DNA of 64,000 nt, from contig NZ_JAERQG010000004.1 in NCBI RefSeq assembly GCF_016734805.1, positions 310,001-374,000 of the forward strand, written 5' to 3'. This document shows, piece by piece, positions 47,465 to 57,127 of the stretch. This DNA is from Marivirga atlantica. GTDB lineage: Bacteria; Bacteroidota; Bacteroidia; Cytophagales; Cyclobacteriaceae. A program made the translations under genes and the position numbers. Below the pieces are notes generated by a model. That model was not told the origin of the DNA. It worked only from the letters and a program-made list of their open reading frames with translations, and did no database searches. Position 1 is the stretch's first letter. Each line of letters starts with the position of its first letter.

Positions 47465-48949
47465 TTACTCGTAATTAGGATTTTGTGTGATCCTTCTTTG
47501 TGAAATATCAATTTCAGACTGCGGGATTGGAAAAAGTTCGTGCTTGCCTTCTACAAAGCCTAAAGGGCCAAGAATAGTAGAAGCTCTATCAGTTCTTACT
47601 AAATCCCAATACCTGAGCCCTTCAAAAGCCAGCTCATAGTTTCTTTCATCTTCAATCAAAAGTCTCAAAGTAGCTTGATCAGTTGCGGTTATATCAGGTA
47701 AAATATCGGTATTTCCTGCTCTGGCTCTAGCCCTTACCTGATTTAAATAATTCAAGGCAACATTTGGACTCCCATTTTCATTAGCTGCTTCAGCGGCCAT
47801 CAGCAACACATCCGCGTATCGAATAATACGTTGGTTGTGACCAAAGGACTCTTGCGCAGTTGTACCAGGAGTCCACACTTTTTGATTATAGCATTCTATT
47901 TCAACAATCTGGCCATCAACTCTAGTTGTATCGGTTGTTGCATCATCACCTAAAATCTCAATACCGTCTAATACCTCTCCCAAGAAAATGACACTTGCAT
48001 CCAATCGAGGATCTTCATTATTCTGCATTTCGATAATCCATGGATAAGCTGGTCTTCCAAATCCCCAGCCTCTATTTGGTGTACCTCTCACTCCCCAGGT
48101 ATTTGCATATTGATTGCCTCCATCTCCAAAACCAAAAGGTAAGGCCGGAACTTCCCACACGGATTCAACCCCACCTTCACTTTCAACGTTAAAAGCATCT
48201 TCAAAATCTGGTTCAAGACTATATTGACCTGAATTAATCACTTCTTCAGAGTATTGTTGTGCTAGAGGAAAATCGCCTAAATACAGGTAAAGTCTAGCTA
48301 ATAACGCCTTTGCTCCACCCCGGGTAACTCTTCCTAAATCTTCAGCAGCATAGTCAGACTTTTCAGGCAAGTTTTCCACTGCAAACTCTAAATCAGGAAT
48401 AATCACATCCTCCCAAATGATTTGCGCATCGGTTCTAGTTAGATCAAGTGGAGGATTTATTTCTAATACTAATACTGCATCACCAAAAGCACGAACAAGA
48501 ATAGAGTAAAAATAGGCTCTCAAAAATCGAGCTTCAGCTACGTATCTAGTTCTGAGCTCCTCATCCATAGTAATCTTTGGAACTTCAAGAATCACTAAAT
48601 TACTTTTTCTTATTCCTTGATAAAGTGTTGCATACCATCTTTCCATTGCAGGATCGAATGCGTCAAACGTAAAATCTTCGAAAACCGCTGTTGCGGCACC
48701 ATCTCCTGCACTACTTCCTTTGGTTACCTGATCTGTCATAATATCCAGCAATGGAAATCCACCAGCATTAAGGTTCCATTGTCTAAGACTATTATAAGCT
48801 CCATTTGTAGCTAATAAAGCATCATTTGCAGTTGCTGGAAATAGCCCTTCAGTTGTTTGGCTAAGCGGTGGTTTTTCTAGAAAATCTTCATTACAAGAAA
48901 AAGTTAAGAAAAACAGTAAAATACAAATACTAATATTTAAATATCTCAT
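47465..48949 (-). CDS. susD: SusD/RagB-family glycan-binding lipoprotein
   Basis: A 494-residue lipoprotein (Cys19, LTFSCNEDFLEKPPLSQ). TPR-rich SusD fold: LLATNGAYNSLRQW, YVAEARFLRAYFYSILVRAFGDAVLV, GGAKALLARLYLYLGDFPLAQQYSEEVI and the C-terminal LLIEDERNYELAFEGLRYWDLVR with FPIPQSEIDI. It would form the lid of the SusC transporter directly upstream (2 bases between). Confidence 0.95.
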   Translation of the reverse strand: MRYLNISICILLFFLTFSCNEDFLEKPPLSQTTEGLFPATANDALLATNGAYNSLRQWNLNAGGFPLLDIMTDQVTKGSSAGDGAATAVFEDFTFDAFDPAMERWYATLYQGIRKSNLVILEVPKITMDEELRTRYVAEARFLRAYFYSILVRAFGDAVLVLEINPPLDLTRTDAQIIWEDVIIPDLEFAVENLPEKSDYAAEDLGRVTRGGAKALLARLYLYLGDFPLAQQYSEEVINSGQYSLEPDFEDAFNVESEGGVESVWEVPALPFGFGDGGNQYANTWGVRGTPNRGWGFGRPAYPWIIEMQNNEDPRLDASVIFLGEVLDGIEILGDDATTDTTRVDGQIVEIECYNQKVWTPGTTAQESFGHNQRIIRYADVLLMAAEAANENGSPNVALNYLNQVRARARAGNTDILPDITATDQATLRLLIEDERNYELAFEGLRYWDLVRTDRASTILGPLGFVEGKHELFPIPQSEIDISQRRITQNPNYE

Positions 48950-48951
48950 AA

Positions 48952-51936
48952 CTAAAAGTTTACATTTAGTCCTACACTATACGTTTTGGTAACCGGATAA
49001 CGTCCTAAGTCGATAACCCCGTCTAAAGGATTACCCGTACCAATATCAGGTGAATATCCTGTATATTTTGTCCAGGTTATCAGGTTAGTACCTCTAACAT
49101 ATATTCTGACCTGACTCGCCTTTATTTTGGATATTAAGTTTTGTGGAAAATTATAACCCAGTGTTAATGTTCTAAGTCTGAGGTAAGAAGCATCTTCTAC
49201 AAAATAATCTGAAGGAGAAAAATTAACCCCTCCTTGAGTAGCTCGAGGATCAGTATCAGAAGTACCCTCACCAGTCCAACGATCTAGAAATTTATCCTCA
49301 TAATTTAGGATAGAAAATCTGAGAGCTTGTTTCCCATTGTATACATCTACTCCAGTTTGCCCTTGAAAATCAGCAGACAGGGAAATACCCTTCCAACCAA
49401 CCGATCCTCCAAAACCAAAAGTTAAATCAGGAATAGAATTGCCAATTACTGTTCTGTCTTCAGCGTTTAAAACACCGTCATTATTTACATCTCTGTAAAT
49501 AAAGTCGCCTATTCCCTGAGCTGATAAGCTAGGAAATTGATTGAGTTGTTCAGAATTTTGAAATACTCCCTGTACTTCATAACCATAGAAGAATCCTACG
49601 GGGAAACCAACAACTGTTCTAGCTACTCTTTGACCATTACCCAAATCACCTCCAATAATTACCGAGTCAGCACCAAACCCCTCTCCTAAGTCTAACACCT
49701 CATTCTTGATAAATGATCCTAATACATTTAGAGAATAATTAACATTCCCAATTTGATCCTTCCAACTTGTATTAAATTCAAATCCTTTATTCTCAACATT
49801 GGCAACATTATATCTTATTTGTTGAAAAGCACCAATACCCGTATATCCTAATGGGGTAAGATTCACCAGTATGTCGTTAGTAGTCTTATTATAATAGTCA
49901 AGTTCAATTACCAACCTATTATTTAGGAACTCTCCATTAATCCCAAAATCGTACTGTACCTGCTCTTCCCACTGAAGATTTGGGTTGCCAGCAGAAGCAA
50001 ATGAGGCTCCTGGATTTAATGTTTCATTCTCGCCAAATACAGCACCTTGTCCGGTACCAATAGTAGAATACTGATTGTTAGCTGGTATTTTCTCATTCCC
50101 AACAATACCCCAGCTAGCCCTCAGTTTTATATTCTCAACAAAATTTGTTTGAGGGAAAAAAGATTCTTCAGATAAATTCCAACCTAAGGCGAAAGATGGA
50201 AATACGCCATATCTATTATTAGCTCCAAACTTTGAGGATCCATCTCTTCTATATGTGGCAGTAAATAAATACTTATCCATCAAGGAGTAATTTACTCTAG
50301 CCAAAATTGAAACAATTGCTGTTTCTGATGCATTGTTACTAACATTTTGTAGTAATGGATCTCCATCTCCAGCATTGATATACCAAAACTCTTCCTCTTC
50401 TCTTAATAGGTTCTGCGCAGATCCATTTAAGAATTCACTTCTGGTTTGCTGTGTTGTATAGCCAGCTACTGCATTAATTCTGTGAATCCCATTAAACTCT
50501 TTGTTGTAAGATAATATGTTTTCAAAAATCAACTGATAAAAGTCAGAATAACTCTGAGAAATATCACTCGTTTCATTTTGTTGAAGTGGTGCTACAAAGA
50601 ATTCAGGTGTGAATGACTTAGTTTTTGACAATGATCCATTGAACTGAAAAGATGTTTTAAAAGAAAAGCCATCTAAAAAAGAAAATTCAGCATATAAATT
50701 ACTAACCGCTTCTTGACGAGTTGTCTTACTGTTTTGATATTCAATAGCTGCCAACGGATTAGCACTACCCCTAACCTCTGCAAAAACTTCATTTCCTAAA
50801 GAATCAGTTGTAAAAGGTTCGTCAATCGGGAAAGCCCTTAAAGCAGTAGTAATAACACCAGGAGCATTACTCTTGGTAGTAGATGCAAGAGATAAATTAA
50901 GCCCCATTTTAAAAGACTTACCTACTTTATAATTGTTATTAAGCTTTGCCGTAATTCTTTCAAAATCTGATTTTGGTAAAATCCCATCTTGATTAAAATA
51001 ACCTAGACTAAAATAGTAGTCTGACTTTTCAGAAGCTGAACTTACTGAAGCATTATAATTATTGATAGGAGCTAAATCTTCAAATATTAAATCTTGATAA
51101 TCAACATTTGGTAAAACATCAAGATTATTATAAGTACCTGGAGCAAACTCATTAACATAAGTTGCGAATTCTCTTCCATTCATCACACCAATTTTATTCG
51201 CTATTGACTCCCAACTTTGTTCAGCAGAAAAATTAACTCTTACAGTTCCTTTTTCTCCTTGCTTGGTGGTTATTAAAATAACACCATTACTTCCCCTAGA
51301 ACCATAAATAGCAGTAGCTGAAGCATCTTTTAACACTTCAACCGATTCAATATCATTTGGATTCAAGAAGTTTATACCACCATTAAGAATTACACCATCT
51401 ACCACATAAAGAGGGTTGTTATCATTTAAAGTACCTATTCCTCTTAGTCTAACAACTGGCTCTGACCCTGGATCACCACTAGTATTGGAAACCTGCAAAC
51501 CCGAAACTTTACCTTGTAAAGCTTGTACAGGATTAGCCGCTGGTACTTTAACAAGTTCCTCACTTTTTACTGAAGCAACAGAACCAGTCAAATCACTTTT
51601 TCTCACAGTACCATAACCTACCACTACTACTTCAGAAAGTGTTTCAACATCTACTTGAAGTTGAATATTAATTTGACTCCTTCCATTTACTGGAATAGTT
51701 TGCGTTTTATATCCTATAAATGAGAATTGTAGTTGTGCATCGGAACCAACCCTTATCGAATAGTTACCATCTAAATCTGTTGTTGCTCCGTTTGTGGTAT
51801 TCACTACTTTAATTGAAACTCCAGGGATAGGATCTCCATTTTCTGCATCGGTTACAGTCCCAGTCAATAAATCTTGAGCAGTAATCATATAACTGCCTAG
51901 TAGAAAAATAAGAATAGTTAGATAAAGTTTTTTCAT
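48952..51936 (-). CDS. susC: SusC/RagA-family TonB-dependent transporter
   Basis: A 994-residue outer-membrane transporter. Signal peptide ends MITAQ (21); a carboxypeptidase-regulatory-like domain follows at about 25-105 (TGTVTDAENGDPIPGVSIKV), then the TonB-box-like VVVVGYGTVRKSDLTGSV, the plug with LRGIGTLNDNNPLYVVDG and SVEVLKDASATAIYGSRGSNGVI, and the 22-strand barrel to the terminal VGLNVNF. It imports oligosaccharides captured by SusD. It lies 37 bases after the esterase fusion gene. Confidence 0.96.
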   Translation of the reverse strand: MKKLYLTILIFLLGSYMITAQDLLTGTVTDAENGDPIPGVSIKVVNTTNGATTDLDGNYSIRVGSDAQLQFSFIGYKTQTIPVNGRSQINIQLQVDVETLSEVVVVGYGTVRKSDLTGSVASVKSEELVKVPAANPVQALQGKVSGLQVSNTSGDPGSEPVVRLRGIGTLNDNNPLYVVDGVILNGGINFLNPNDIESVEVLKDASATAIYGSRGSNGVILITTKQGEKGTVRVNFSAEQSWESIANKIGVMNGREFATYVNEFAPGTYNNLDVLPNVDYQDLIFEDLAPINNYNASVSSASEKSDYYFSLGYFNQDGILPKSDFERITAKLNNNYKVGKSFKMGLNLSLASTTKSNAPGVITTALRAFPIDEPFTTDSLGNEVFAEVRGSANPLAAIEYQNSKTTRQEAVSNLYAEFSFLDGFSFKTSFQFNGSLSKTKSFTPEFFVAPLQQNETSDISQSYSDFYQLIFENILSYNKEFNGIHRINAVAGYTTQQTRSEFLNGSAQNLLREEEEFWYINAGDGDPLLQNVSNNASETAIVSILARVNYSLMDKYLFTATYRRDGSSKFGANNRYGVFPSFALGWNLSEESFFPQTNFVENIKLRASWGIVGNEKIPANNQYSTIGTGQGAVFGENETLNPGASFASAGNPNLQWEEQVQYDFGINGEFLNNRLVIELDYYNKTTNDILVNLTPLGYTGIGAFQQIRYNVANVENKGFEFNTSWKDQIGNVNYSLNVLGSFIKNEVLDLGEGFGADSVIIGGDLGNGQRVARTVVGFPVGFFYGYEVQGVFQNSEQLNQFPSLSAQGIGDFIYRDVNNDGVLNAEDRTVIGNSIPDLTFGFGGSVGWKGISLSADFQGQTGVDVYNGKQALRFSILNYEDKFLDRWTGEGTSDTDPRATQGGVNFSPSDYFVEDASYLRLRTLTLGYNFPQNLISKIKASQVRIYVRGTNLITWTKYTGYSPDIGTGNPLDGVIDLGRYPVTKTYSVGLNVNF

Positions 51937-51973
51937 ATTTTACAATTAGGTGCTGTTTAGATTTTATACGTAG

Positions 51974-53488
51974 TTATTTAGAATTTGACCATAACCAACT
52001 TAAAATTGAATCGGACTCATTTAAGATGTAGTTCCATTCATGACCTTTTCCCTCAGCCTCAAAATATTCAGCTTGCTCGTTTGGCAATTCATTTAATGCT
52101 TCAATTAAGTCTCTGCTATATTTTGGAGGGACAACCCCATCATTACTTCCATGATATAATCGGATAGCTATATCATTACCATAAGTTGATACTAAAGATG
52201 AATCATGTCCTCCAGCGATAGAAATAGCTGCAACTGGCAAATCTGGGGCATAATAGAGGTATTCCAATGTACCTATTCCTCCCATTGATAAGCCCATTAC
52301 ATAAATTTTATTCGGGTCAGCATCACCAGATGCTATTAGTGATTTCGTTAACTCTATGACTAAGCCCATTGGCTCATTTGGATTGTCCTCAACAGGAAAA
52401 GAAAAAATTCTATCTCCGCCAGAATCATCTATTTCTCTTCTCGACCACATAAACTCTGGTGGGCATTGTGGATAAATCACAATGGCCGGATATTCTTCTC
52501 TCGCCTTCTGATTATTAAAGACCTGAGTCCCATAAGCTAGTTGACTTGTGTTATTAGTTCCGCGCTCTCCAGCTCCATGTAAAAATATAACTAATGGATA
52601 AGACGTCTCAGAATCATGATTTCTAGGCAGCATCATTTGATAAGGAATAGAGGCTCCATTAAATTCAAAAGTCTTTGCTTGAAAAAGTGAGTGTCTTTTA
52701 CTTGTAAAAGCTAAATTTTCTAAAGCATCTGGAACGATAGTGAATGCATTATTTTCAACTAAAAGTATACCCTCAATATTGCCACTTTCATAGGGTACTT
52801 CAAAATCAGACAAACTAGAATTCTCACTAATACGCAAGCCAATTTGGTTGCCCTCATCGTCTTGTAAAATACTTTCTTCTAATTCAGCTATTTTTTGCCC
52901 TACAAGTGACTCATTAAATTGTACACCGTATACTTTAATGCTTTTCTGATTATAAGAGTCATTCAAATCCGATAAATCAGTGACAATATCAAAATATATA
53001 GAGTTGTCTGTACTTATATTTTGAGATCGTTCTGCAAGCTGTTCAATTTCAATAGATGTGTTATTATTATCCCCAAAGACTTGCTGTTTTTCAGCATCAA
53101 AGAAAAGGCCTGTTAACAATAGAAAGATTTCATCACCTTTATTAAAATTATTATCAGATGCGCTTCCGGAAATGTTAATAGATAAAGGTGTGCTACCCTC
53201 TTGAAGATATATGATACCTTCTATGTTACCGGTGTTATCCGTTGAAGCTATTACTACTTGAAGAATAACGGTATCTTCTATTAAACCATTTGATGTAAAT
53301 GATTGAATAAAATCATCCAAATCATGAGTTTTTCGCCAATTAATCTCAATAGTAGTTTCTTCCTCATCTATGATATTTGGTTCTTCTTCAGAACAACCAA
53401 CTAATAATAAAAACAAGAAAGTAGATAACAAAAAGACACTTCTGCTATTGAAAATTCGATTGCTTTTAACAGGATAATTATAAACCAT
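51974..53488 (-). CDS. Lipoprotein fusion of DUF5689-like domain and esterase
   Basis: A 504-residue lipoprotein (Cys32, LLVGCSEEEP). About 45-265 resembles DUF5689-type OB/binding domains of Bacteroidota surface lipoproteins (VVIASTDNTGNIEGIIYLQEG and GDEIFLLLTGLFFD). About 275-504 is an alpha/beta hydrolase closely like the 262-residue esterase nearer the end of the locus: FLHGAGERGTNN, GLSMGGIGTLEY, HGSNDGVVPP and GKGHEWNY. It is the first gene of the PUL operon, behind a candidate operator. Probably a surface esterase that deacylates incoming polysaccharide. Confidence 0.85.
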   Translation of the reverse strand: MVYNYPVKSNRIFNSRSVFLLSTFLFLLLVGCSEEEPNIIDEEETTIEINWRKTHDLDDFIQSFTSNGLIEDTVILQVVIASTDNTGNIEGIIYLQEGSTPLSINISGSASDNNFNKGDEIFLLLTGLFFDAEKQQVFGDNNNTSIEIEQLAERSQNISTDNSIYFDIVTDLSDLNDSYNQKSIKVYGVQFNESLVGQKIAELEESILQDDEGNQIGLRISENSSLSDFEVPYESGNIEGILLVENNAFTIVPDALENLAFTSKRHSLFQAKTFEFNGASIPYQMMLPRNHDSETSYPLVIFLHGAGERGTNNTSQLAYGTQVFNNQKAREEYPAIVIYPQCPPEFMWSRREIDDSGGDRIFSFPVEDNPNEPMGLVIELTKSLIASGDADPNKIYVMGLSMGGIGTLEYLYYAPDLPVAAISIAGGHDSSLVSTYGNDIAIRLYHGSNDGVVPPKYSRDLIEALNELPNEQAEYFEAEGKGHEWNYILNESDSILSWLWSNSK

Positions 53489-53613
53489 ACCCTAATTAAG
53501 AAAAAAATTAACATCACTTCCAAGTCTAAATCTTAAAAAGATTCAATTGTATCTTTTTAAAATCATTAAAAAACAACTCGTTTTTTGCGCTTTAAAAACA
53601 AGCATTAATAGAC

Positions 53614-53651
53614 TAAAATTAAATATTGACAGAATTATGCAAACGTTTGTC
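53614..53651 (-). promoter_or_regulatory. Candidate PUL promoter with CAAACGTTTG palindrome
   Basis: On the minus strand TTG (53642-53640) is followed after 18 bases by TAATTTTA (53621-53614), close to the Bacteroidota TTG/TAnnTTTG promoter. A perfect 10-base palindrome CAAACGTTTG (53640-53649) overlaps the upstream element and resembles LacI-family operators. No LacI-type gene is in the window. The remaining AT-rich gap 53489-53704 shows nothing else clear. Confidence 0.45.
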
Positions 53652-53704
53652 TCGTTTAAAAAACAATAAAAAAAATTTCGGTAAATTATTGAAATAATAA
53701 TATT

Positions 53705-55543
53705 TCACTGAATCTCTTCAAATTTCAACGACCTATCGTAACCGTAAGAAAGTAAGGCATTCAAGTAGGATTTACCATTGCTCTGAATTTCATCATCAAC
53801 CTTCTTTCTGAATTGCCAAATAGTATTCCTTCGCATTTCAAGAACTTCGGCCATTTCGTCAAGTGTGTACTTATCTTCATTGAGGTATGAATACACTATA
53901 AAGAATGCCTTATGGAGTGGAAATTTTAATCCTTTAAATACAGTAAAAGCGGTTGGGCTTTCATTATAGCCGCACTTAGTACATCTGCGCGAATAATTTT
54001 TCTTATTTTCAATATATTTCTCATTATCGCACTTTTGACAAGTGTAGCTGCTTTTCCATTTGAAGTCAGCAAGAATTTCAAGACATTCATCTGAACTACT
54101 AAATATTTCAGAGAACTCATCAAAATCGAGGTTTTTATGAGACAAACGCTCTTTCTGAATCTTCTTAATATTGTTTTGAAGTCGCCAATTGTCTAAATCA
54201 AGAATTGAATTGATTTCAGCTATTTCATTATACTGTCTTGAAATCTTATTGTTGGTTTCCTCCAGTAGTGAGTTCTTTTCACGCAAGTCTTCCGTTCTTT
54301 CAGCAACTTTACGCTCAAGGTCTTTATTAATCTTATTGATAAGTGCGATATTCTGTTCATGCTGAGTCACAATTCTTTTCAAGGCTTTATCACGATTGGC
54401 CTTTAGTATTCTAACCCTATCAGAAAGTGCATACGTCAGGAATAACATCTCCAATATAAAACAGATATGTAAACTGTAATAAGTAAGTATACTGAAAGGT
54501 ATAACAGACTGCATTACCAATGCTTTTAATATAAAACCAAGAAACAGTATGCCATAAGCCAGAACGAAGAACCTGGCAGGTTTATAACCCCTAATAAGCA
54601 CTGCTATACTGGATATAAAAATGAGAGAGAGTGGGATAATCTCAATATTCCTTAGCTGAAATAACTGATGATCAATAAAAAGTGCCACAATAAAGAATGC
54701 TATCCTGGCCACAAAGACCATTAGAAGTAGCTTATACAGTTTGGGAGCCCTTTGTTTAACATTCAGAAACTTAAGCGAAAATAATATAGACCAAAAAATG
54801 ATTGAGAACAGTGCTATTCCGTAGGCAAACTGATTTAATATAGGCTGATTAGGCCACAGATACTGATAGGCAATTCCATCGATACACATGGCATATAAGC
54901 CAACACTCAAAATGTAAAGAGTATAATAAAGGTATTTGCGCTCCTTGATGGCAAAAAATATAAGCACGTTGTACAATGAGATAATCAGGATCATACCGTA
55001 GAAAAGCCCATACAACATATACTCACTAAGTGTATATTGAATAAAGCGATCGATTCGCTTGATGGCTATTCTGATATCGGCATATTGAGAATTTTTTACT
55101 TGAATGTAAGCTTGATAGTGGTTGTTGCTTTGAAGGATTACCTCAAAGTTCTTATGATGAATGTTTTTCTGGTGGAAAGGAAGCGCATCACCCATCCTGA
55201 TTTCATCAAATCCGGAACTATCTTTAGCTATATATACATTAATACTATCTATAGATTGGTCATAAAACTCAAGTACATAATTACCATTATATTCGGGCAA
55301 CTCCAGATCGAGCTTTACCCAATAGGTTGAATGCTTATTATAATTTTCAGGCTTAAATTCTGGATTTAGTTGAAACCTTTTTTGATACTGAGGGCTAAGT
55401 ATTTGATCAAAATCAAGCTTATTCGATTTATCTTCAAAATGAGCTAAATCGGAAATTGTAAGGATAATCTCCTGATCGGTTTTATCAACTTTTAAAGGTG
55501 GTTGAAAGAAAAATGTTAGAAAATGAAAAAATACTAAAAGCAT
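53705..55543 (-). CDS. 7TM-DISM receptor fused to IS1595-type transposase zinc-ribbon/HTH
   Basis: A 612-residue membrane protein. About 22-165 is an extracytoplasmic 7TMR-DISMED2-type sensor domain; about 172-375 contains seven membrane helices; about 380-450 is a coiled coil (AERTEDLREKNSLLEETNNKI). The cytoplasmic end, about 472-590, matches the N-terminal region of IS1595-family transposases: FDEFSEIFSSSDECLEILADFKW, a zinc ribbon of Cys502, Cys505, Cys521 and Cys524, FTVFKGLKFPLHKAF, and an HTH at about 556-585 (TLDEMAEVLEMRRNTIWQFRKKV). No DDE catalytic domain follows. A membrane-bound transcription factor for the adjacent PUL is the best inference. It is a separate gene, 78 bases after pyrF. 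Confidence 0.82.
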   Translation of the reverse strand: MLLVFFHFLTFFFQPPLKVDKTDQEIILTISDLAHFEDKSNKLDFDQILSPQYQKRFQLNPEFKPENYNKHSTYWVKLDLELPEYNGNYVLEFYDQSIDSINVYIAKDSSGFDEIRMGDALPFHQKNIHHKNFEVILQSNNHYQAYIQVKNSQYADIRIAIKRIDRFIQYTLSEYMLYGLFYGMILIISLYNVLIFFAIKERKYLYYTLYILSVGLYAMCIDGIAYQYLWPNQPILNQFAYGIALFSIIFWSILFSLKFLNVKQRAPKLYKLLLMVFVARIAFFIVALFIDHQLFQLRNIEIIPLSLIFISSIAVLIRGYKPARFFVLAYGILFLGFILKALVMQSVIPFSILTYYSLHICFILEMLFLTYALSDRVRILKANRDKALKRIVTQHEQNIALINKINKDLERKVAERTEDLREKNSLLEETNNKISRQYNEIAEINSILDLDNWRLQNNIKKIQKERLSHKNLDFDEFSEIFSSSDECLEILADFKWKSSYTCQKCDNEKYIENKKNYSRRCTKCGYNESPTAFTVFKGLKFPLHKAFFIVYSYLNEDKYTLDEMAEVLEMRRNTIWQFRKKVDDEIQSNGKSYLNALLSYGYDRSLKFEEIQ

Positions 55544-55621
55544 ATTAAAAGTGTTTACCCCAACAGACTATACTAAATATACCTTTAAAATAGGAAAATC
55601 TAAATTTGTCTGCTTATCTGG

Positions 55622-56434
55622 TTAACACCATTTAGCTAAATATCCTTCCATTTCTTCTTGAATTGATTTTGCTTTTTGAGCTGCTACCTGAGCAAAGTTT
55701 TTTTCATCAGATGCATAAATAATTCCTCTAGATGAGTTCACGAGTAACCCACAATCTTTATTAAGTCCTTTCTCAGAAACATCAGACAAATTACCACCTT
55801 GAGCACCTACACCTGGCACCAACAAGAAATGATTGGGAATTGACTTCCGTATTTTTTCAAGCTGATCCGTTCTGGTGGCACCGACTACATACATCATATT
55901 TTCAGAATCACCCCAATCTTGTGATTTCTGCAGCACCTCCTCAAATAAGGACTGATCATTGACCTTCAGATATTGAAAATCCTTCGAACCCTGATTAGAA
56001 GTTAAAGCAAGCAGAATTACCCACTTATTCTCAAATTCAAGAAAAGGCTCAACGGAATCACTCCCCATATAGGGAGCAACAGTAATGCTATCGAAATTCA
56101 TTTGCTCAAAGAAAGCCCTGGCATACATCTTTGAAGTATTACCAATGTCACCACGCTTGGCATCTGCGATGGTAAATATATCATCTGGAATATATTCGAT
56201 TGTTTTCTGTAAGCTTTCCCAGCCTTTGGGTCCGTGCGCCTCGTAGAACGCAATATTTGGCTTGTAAGCAACAGCATACTCATACGTAGCGTCAATAATC
56301 TGTTTATTAAATTCAAATATGGGATCTTCAGCAGATTTCAGATGTGAAGGAATTTTATTGATATCTGTATCAAGACCAACACACAGATACGACTTCTTAC
56401 TGAATATTTGTTTGATGATTTCTTGCTTAGTCAT
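55622..56434 (-). CDS. pyrF: Orotidine 5'-phosphate decarboxylase, PyrF type 2
   Basis: A 270-residue enzyme converting OMP to UMP. The catalytic array [11 protein letters not shown] (Asp91, Lys93, Asp96), the N-terminal CVGLDTD and the phosphate loop VVGATR to [11 protein letters not shown] are intact. The length and motif belong to the longer type 2 subfamily. Preceded by the lolA terminator, so it likely has its own promoter. Confidence 0.97.
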   Translation of the reverse strand: MTKQEIIKQIFSKKSYLCVGLDTDINKIPSHLKSAEDPIFEFNKQIIDATYEYAVAYKPNIAFYEAHGPKGWESLQKTIEYIPDDIFTIADAKRGDIGNTSKMYARAFFEQMNFDSITVAPYMGSDSVEPFLEFENKWVILLALTSNQGSKDFQYLKVNDQSLFEEVLQKSQDWGDSENMMYVVGATRTDQLEKIRKSIPNHFLLVPGVGAQGGNLSDVSEKGLNKDCGLLVNSSRGIIYASDEKNFAQVAAQKAKSIQEEMEGYLAKWC

Positions 56435-56444
56435 ATTAAGAACA

Positions 56445-56474
56445 TAAAAAAGCCACTGATCTTTTCAGTGGCTT
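56445..56474 (-). terminator. Terminator after lolA
   Basis: AAGCCACTGA (56450-56459) pairs perfectly with TCAGTGGCTT (56465-56474); the A-run at its left gives a U-run on the minus-strand RNA. It lies 6 bases past the lolA stop. Confidence 0.9.
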
Positions 56475-56479
56475 AAACA

Positions 56480-57115
56480 TTATCTAAAGTCTAATACCTC
56501 TATGTTAGGATATTTTGATGGATCAAAATTAAATGCTGAAGCACTTAAATCATTTCTCACCTTAAAATCTGTAACTGCATAATTAAAAATATTCCCAGCT
56601 CTATCAAAAACCGACCAGCTATTTAATAGATTGGACTGCTTATCAATCTTCAATCTTATTTTGTAAAAATTCTCATCTTTATTAGTTGGTACTAAATCTA
56701 TAATGTGATATTTAGCGGTACCCTCACCAGCCATATACAAATATTTATAACCTGATTTATAAGCATCATATATTTTACTAGGATTCATTTCGCCTGCCTC
56801 TGGGTCATAATTGCTAATAGTCACTTCATTAGCATCCTTTAAATAAGTCCAAACAGTTTCATTATTATTAACGATTACCTGACCAGCAACATCGGCTTTA
56901 AACTTATCTCCCATTACGGTAATGGTACCTGTAAAGCTGTCGTTTATGTTTTCATCTTTGTTCTCAAGTGTCTGTGTAAATGTGGCAGAAAAAGCAGGAA
57001 CTTCTCTGTATTTAGCACTCATCTGGTCTAAAATCTTTTTGGCTTTAGGGTCATTCTGAGCCACAGCAATGTTAATTGCAATAAATGTTAAAAGAATCGA
57101 TTTTAATATTTTCAT
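56480..57115 (-). CDS. lolA: Outer-membrane lipoprotein carrier protein LolA-like
   Basis: A 211-residue periplasmic protein with a signal peptide (ends AVAQ, 20). The half-barrel pattern is typical: AKKILDQMSAKYREVPAFSATFTQTL, FTGTITVMGDKFKADV, NNNETVWTYLKDANEVTISNYDPE and the C-terminal FKVRNDLSASAFNFDPSKYPNIEVLDFR. It would ferry lipoproteins to the outer membrane, apt for a lipoprotein-rich organism. Lies 12 bases after ftsK and ends in a terminator. Confidence 0.92.
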   Translation of the reverse strand: MKILKSILLTFIAINIAVAQNDPKAKKILDQMSAKYREVPAFSATFTQTLENKDENINDSFTGTITVMGDKFKADVAGQVIVNNNETVWTYLKDANEVTISNYDPEAGEMNPSKIYDAYKSGYKYLYMAGEGTAKYHIIDLVPTNKDENFYKIRLKIDKQSNLLNSWSVFDRAGNIFNYAVTDFKVRNDLSASAFNFDPSKYPNIEVLDFR

Positions 57116-57127
57116 TTTTGTAGTCTT

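Noticed and set aside
53705-55543. Active IS1595 transposase
   Set aside because: Only the zinc-ribbon and HTH segment is present at the C-terminus of a membrane receptor; no catalytic domain or terminal repeats were found.
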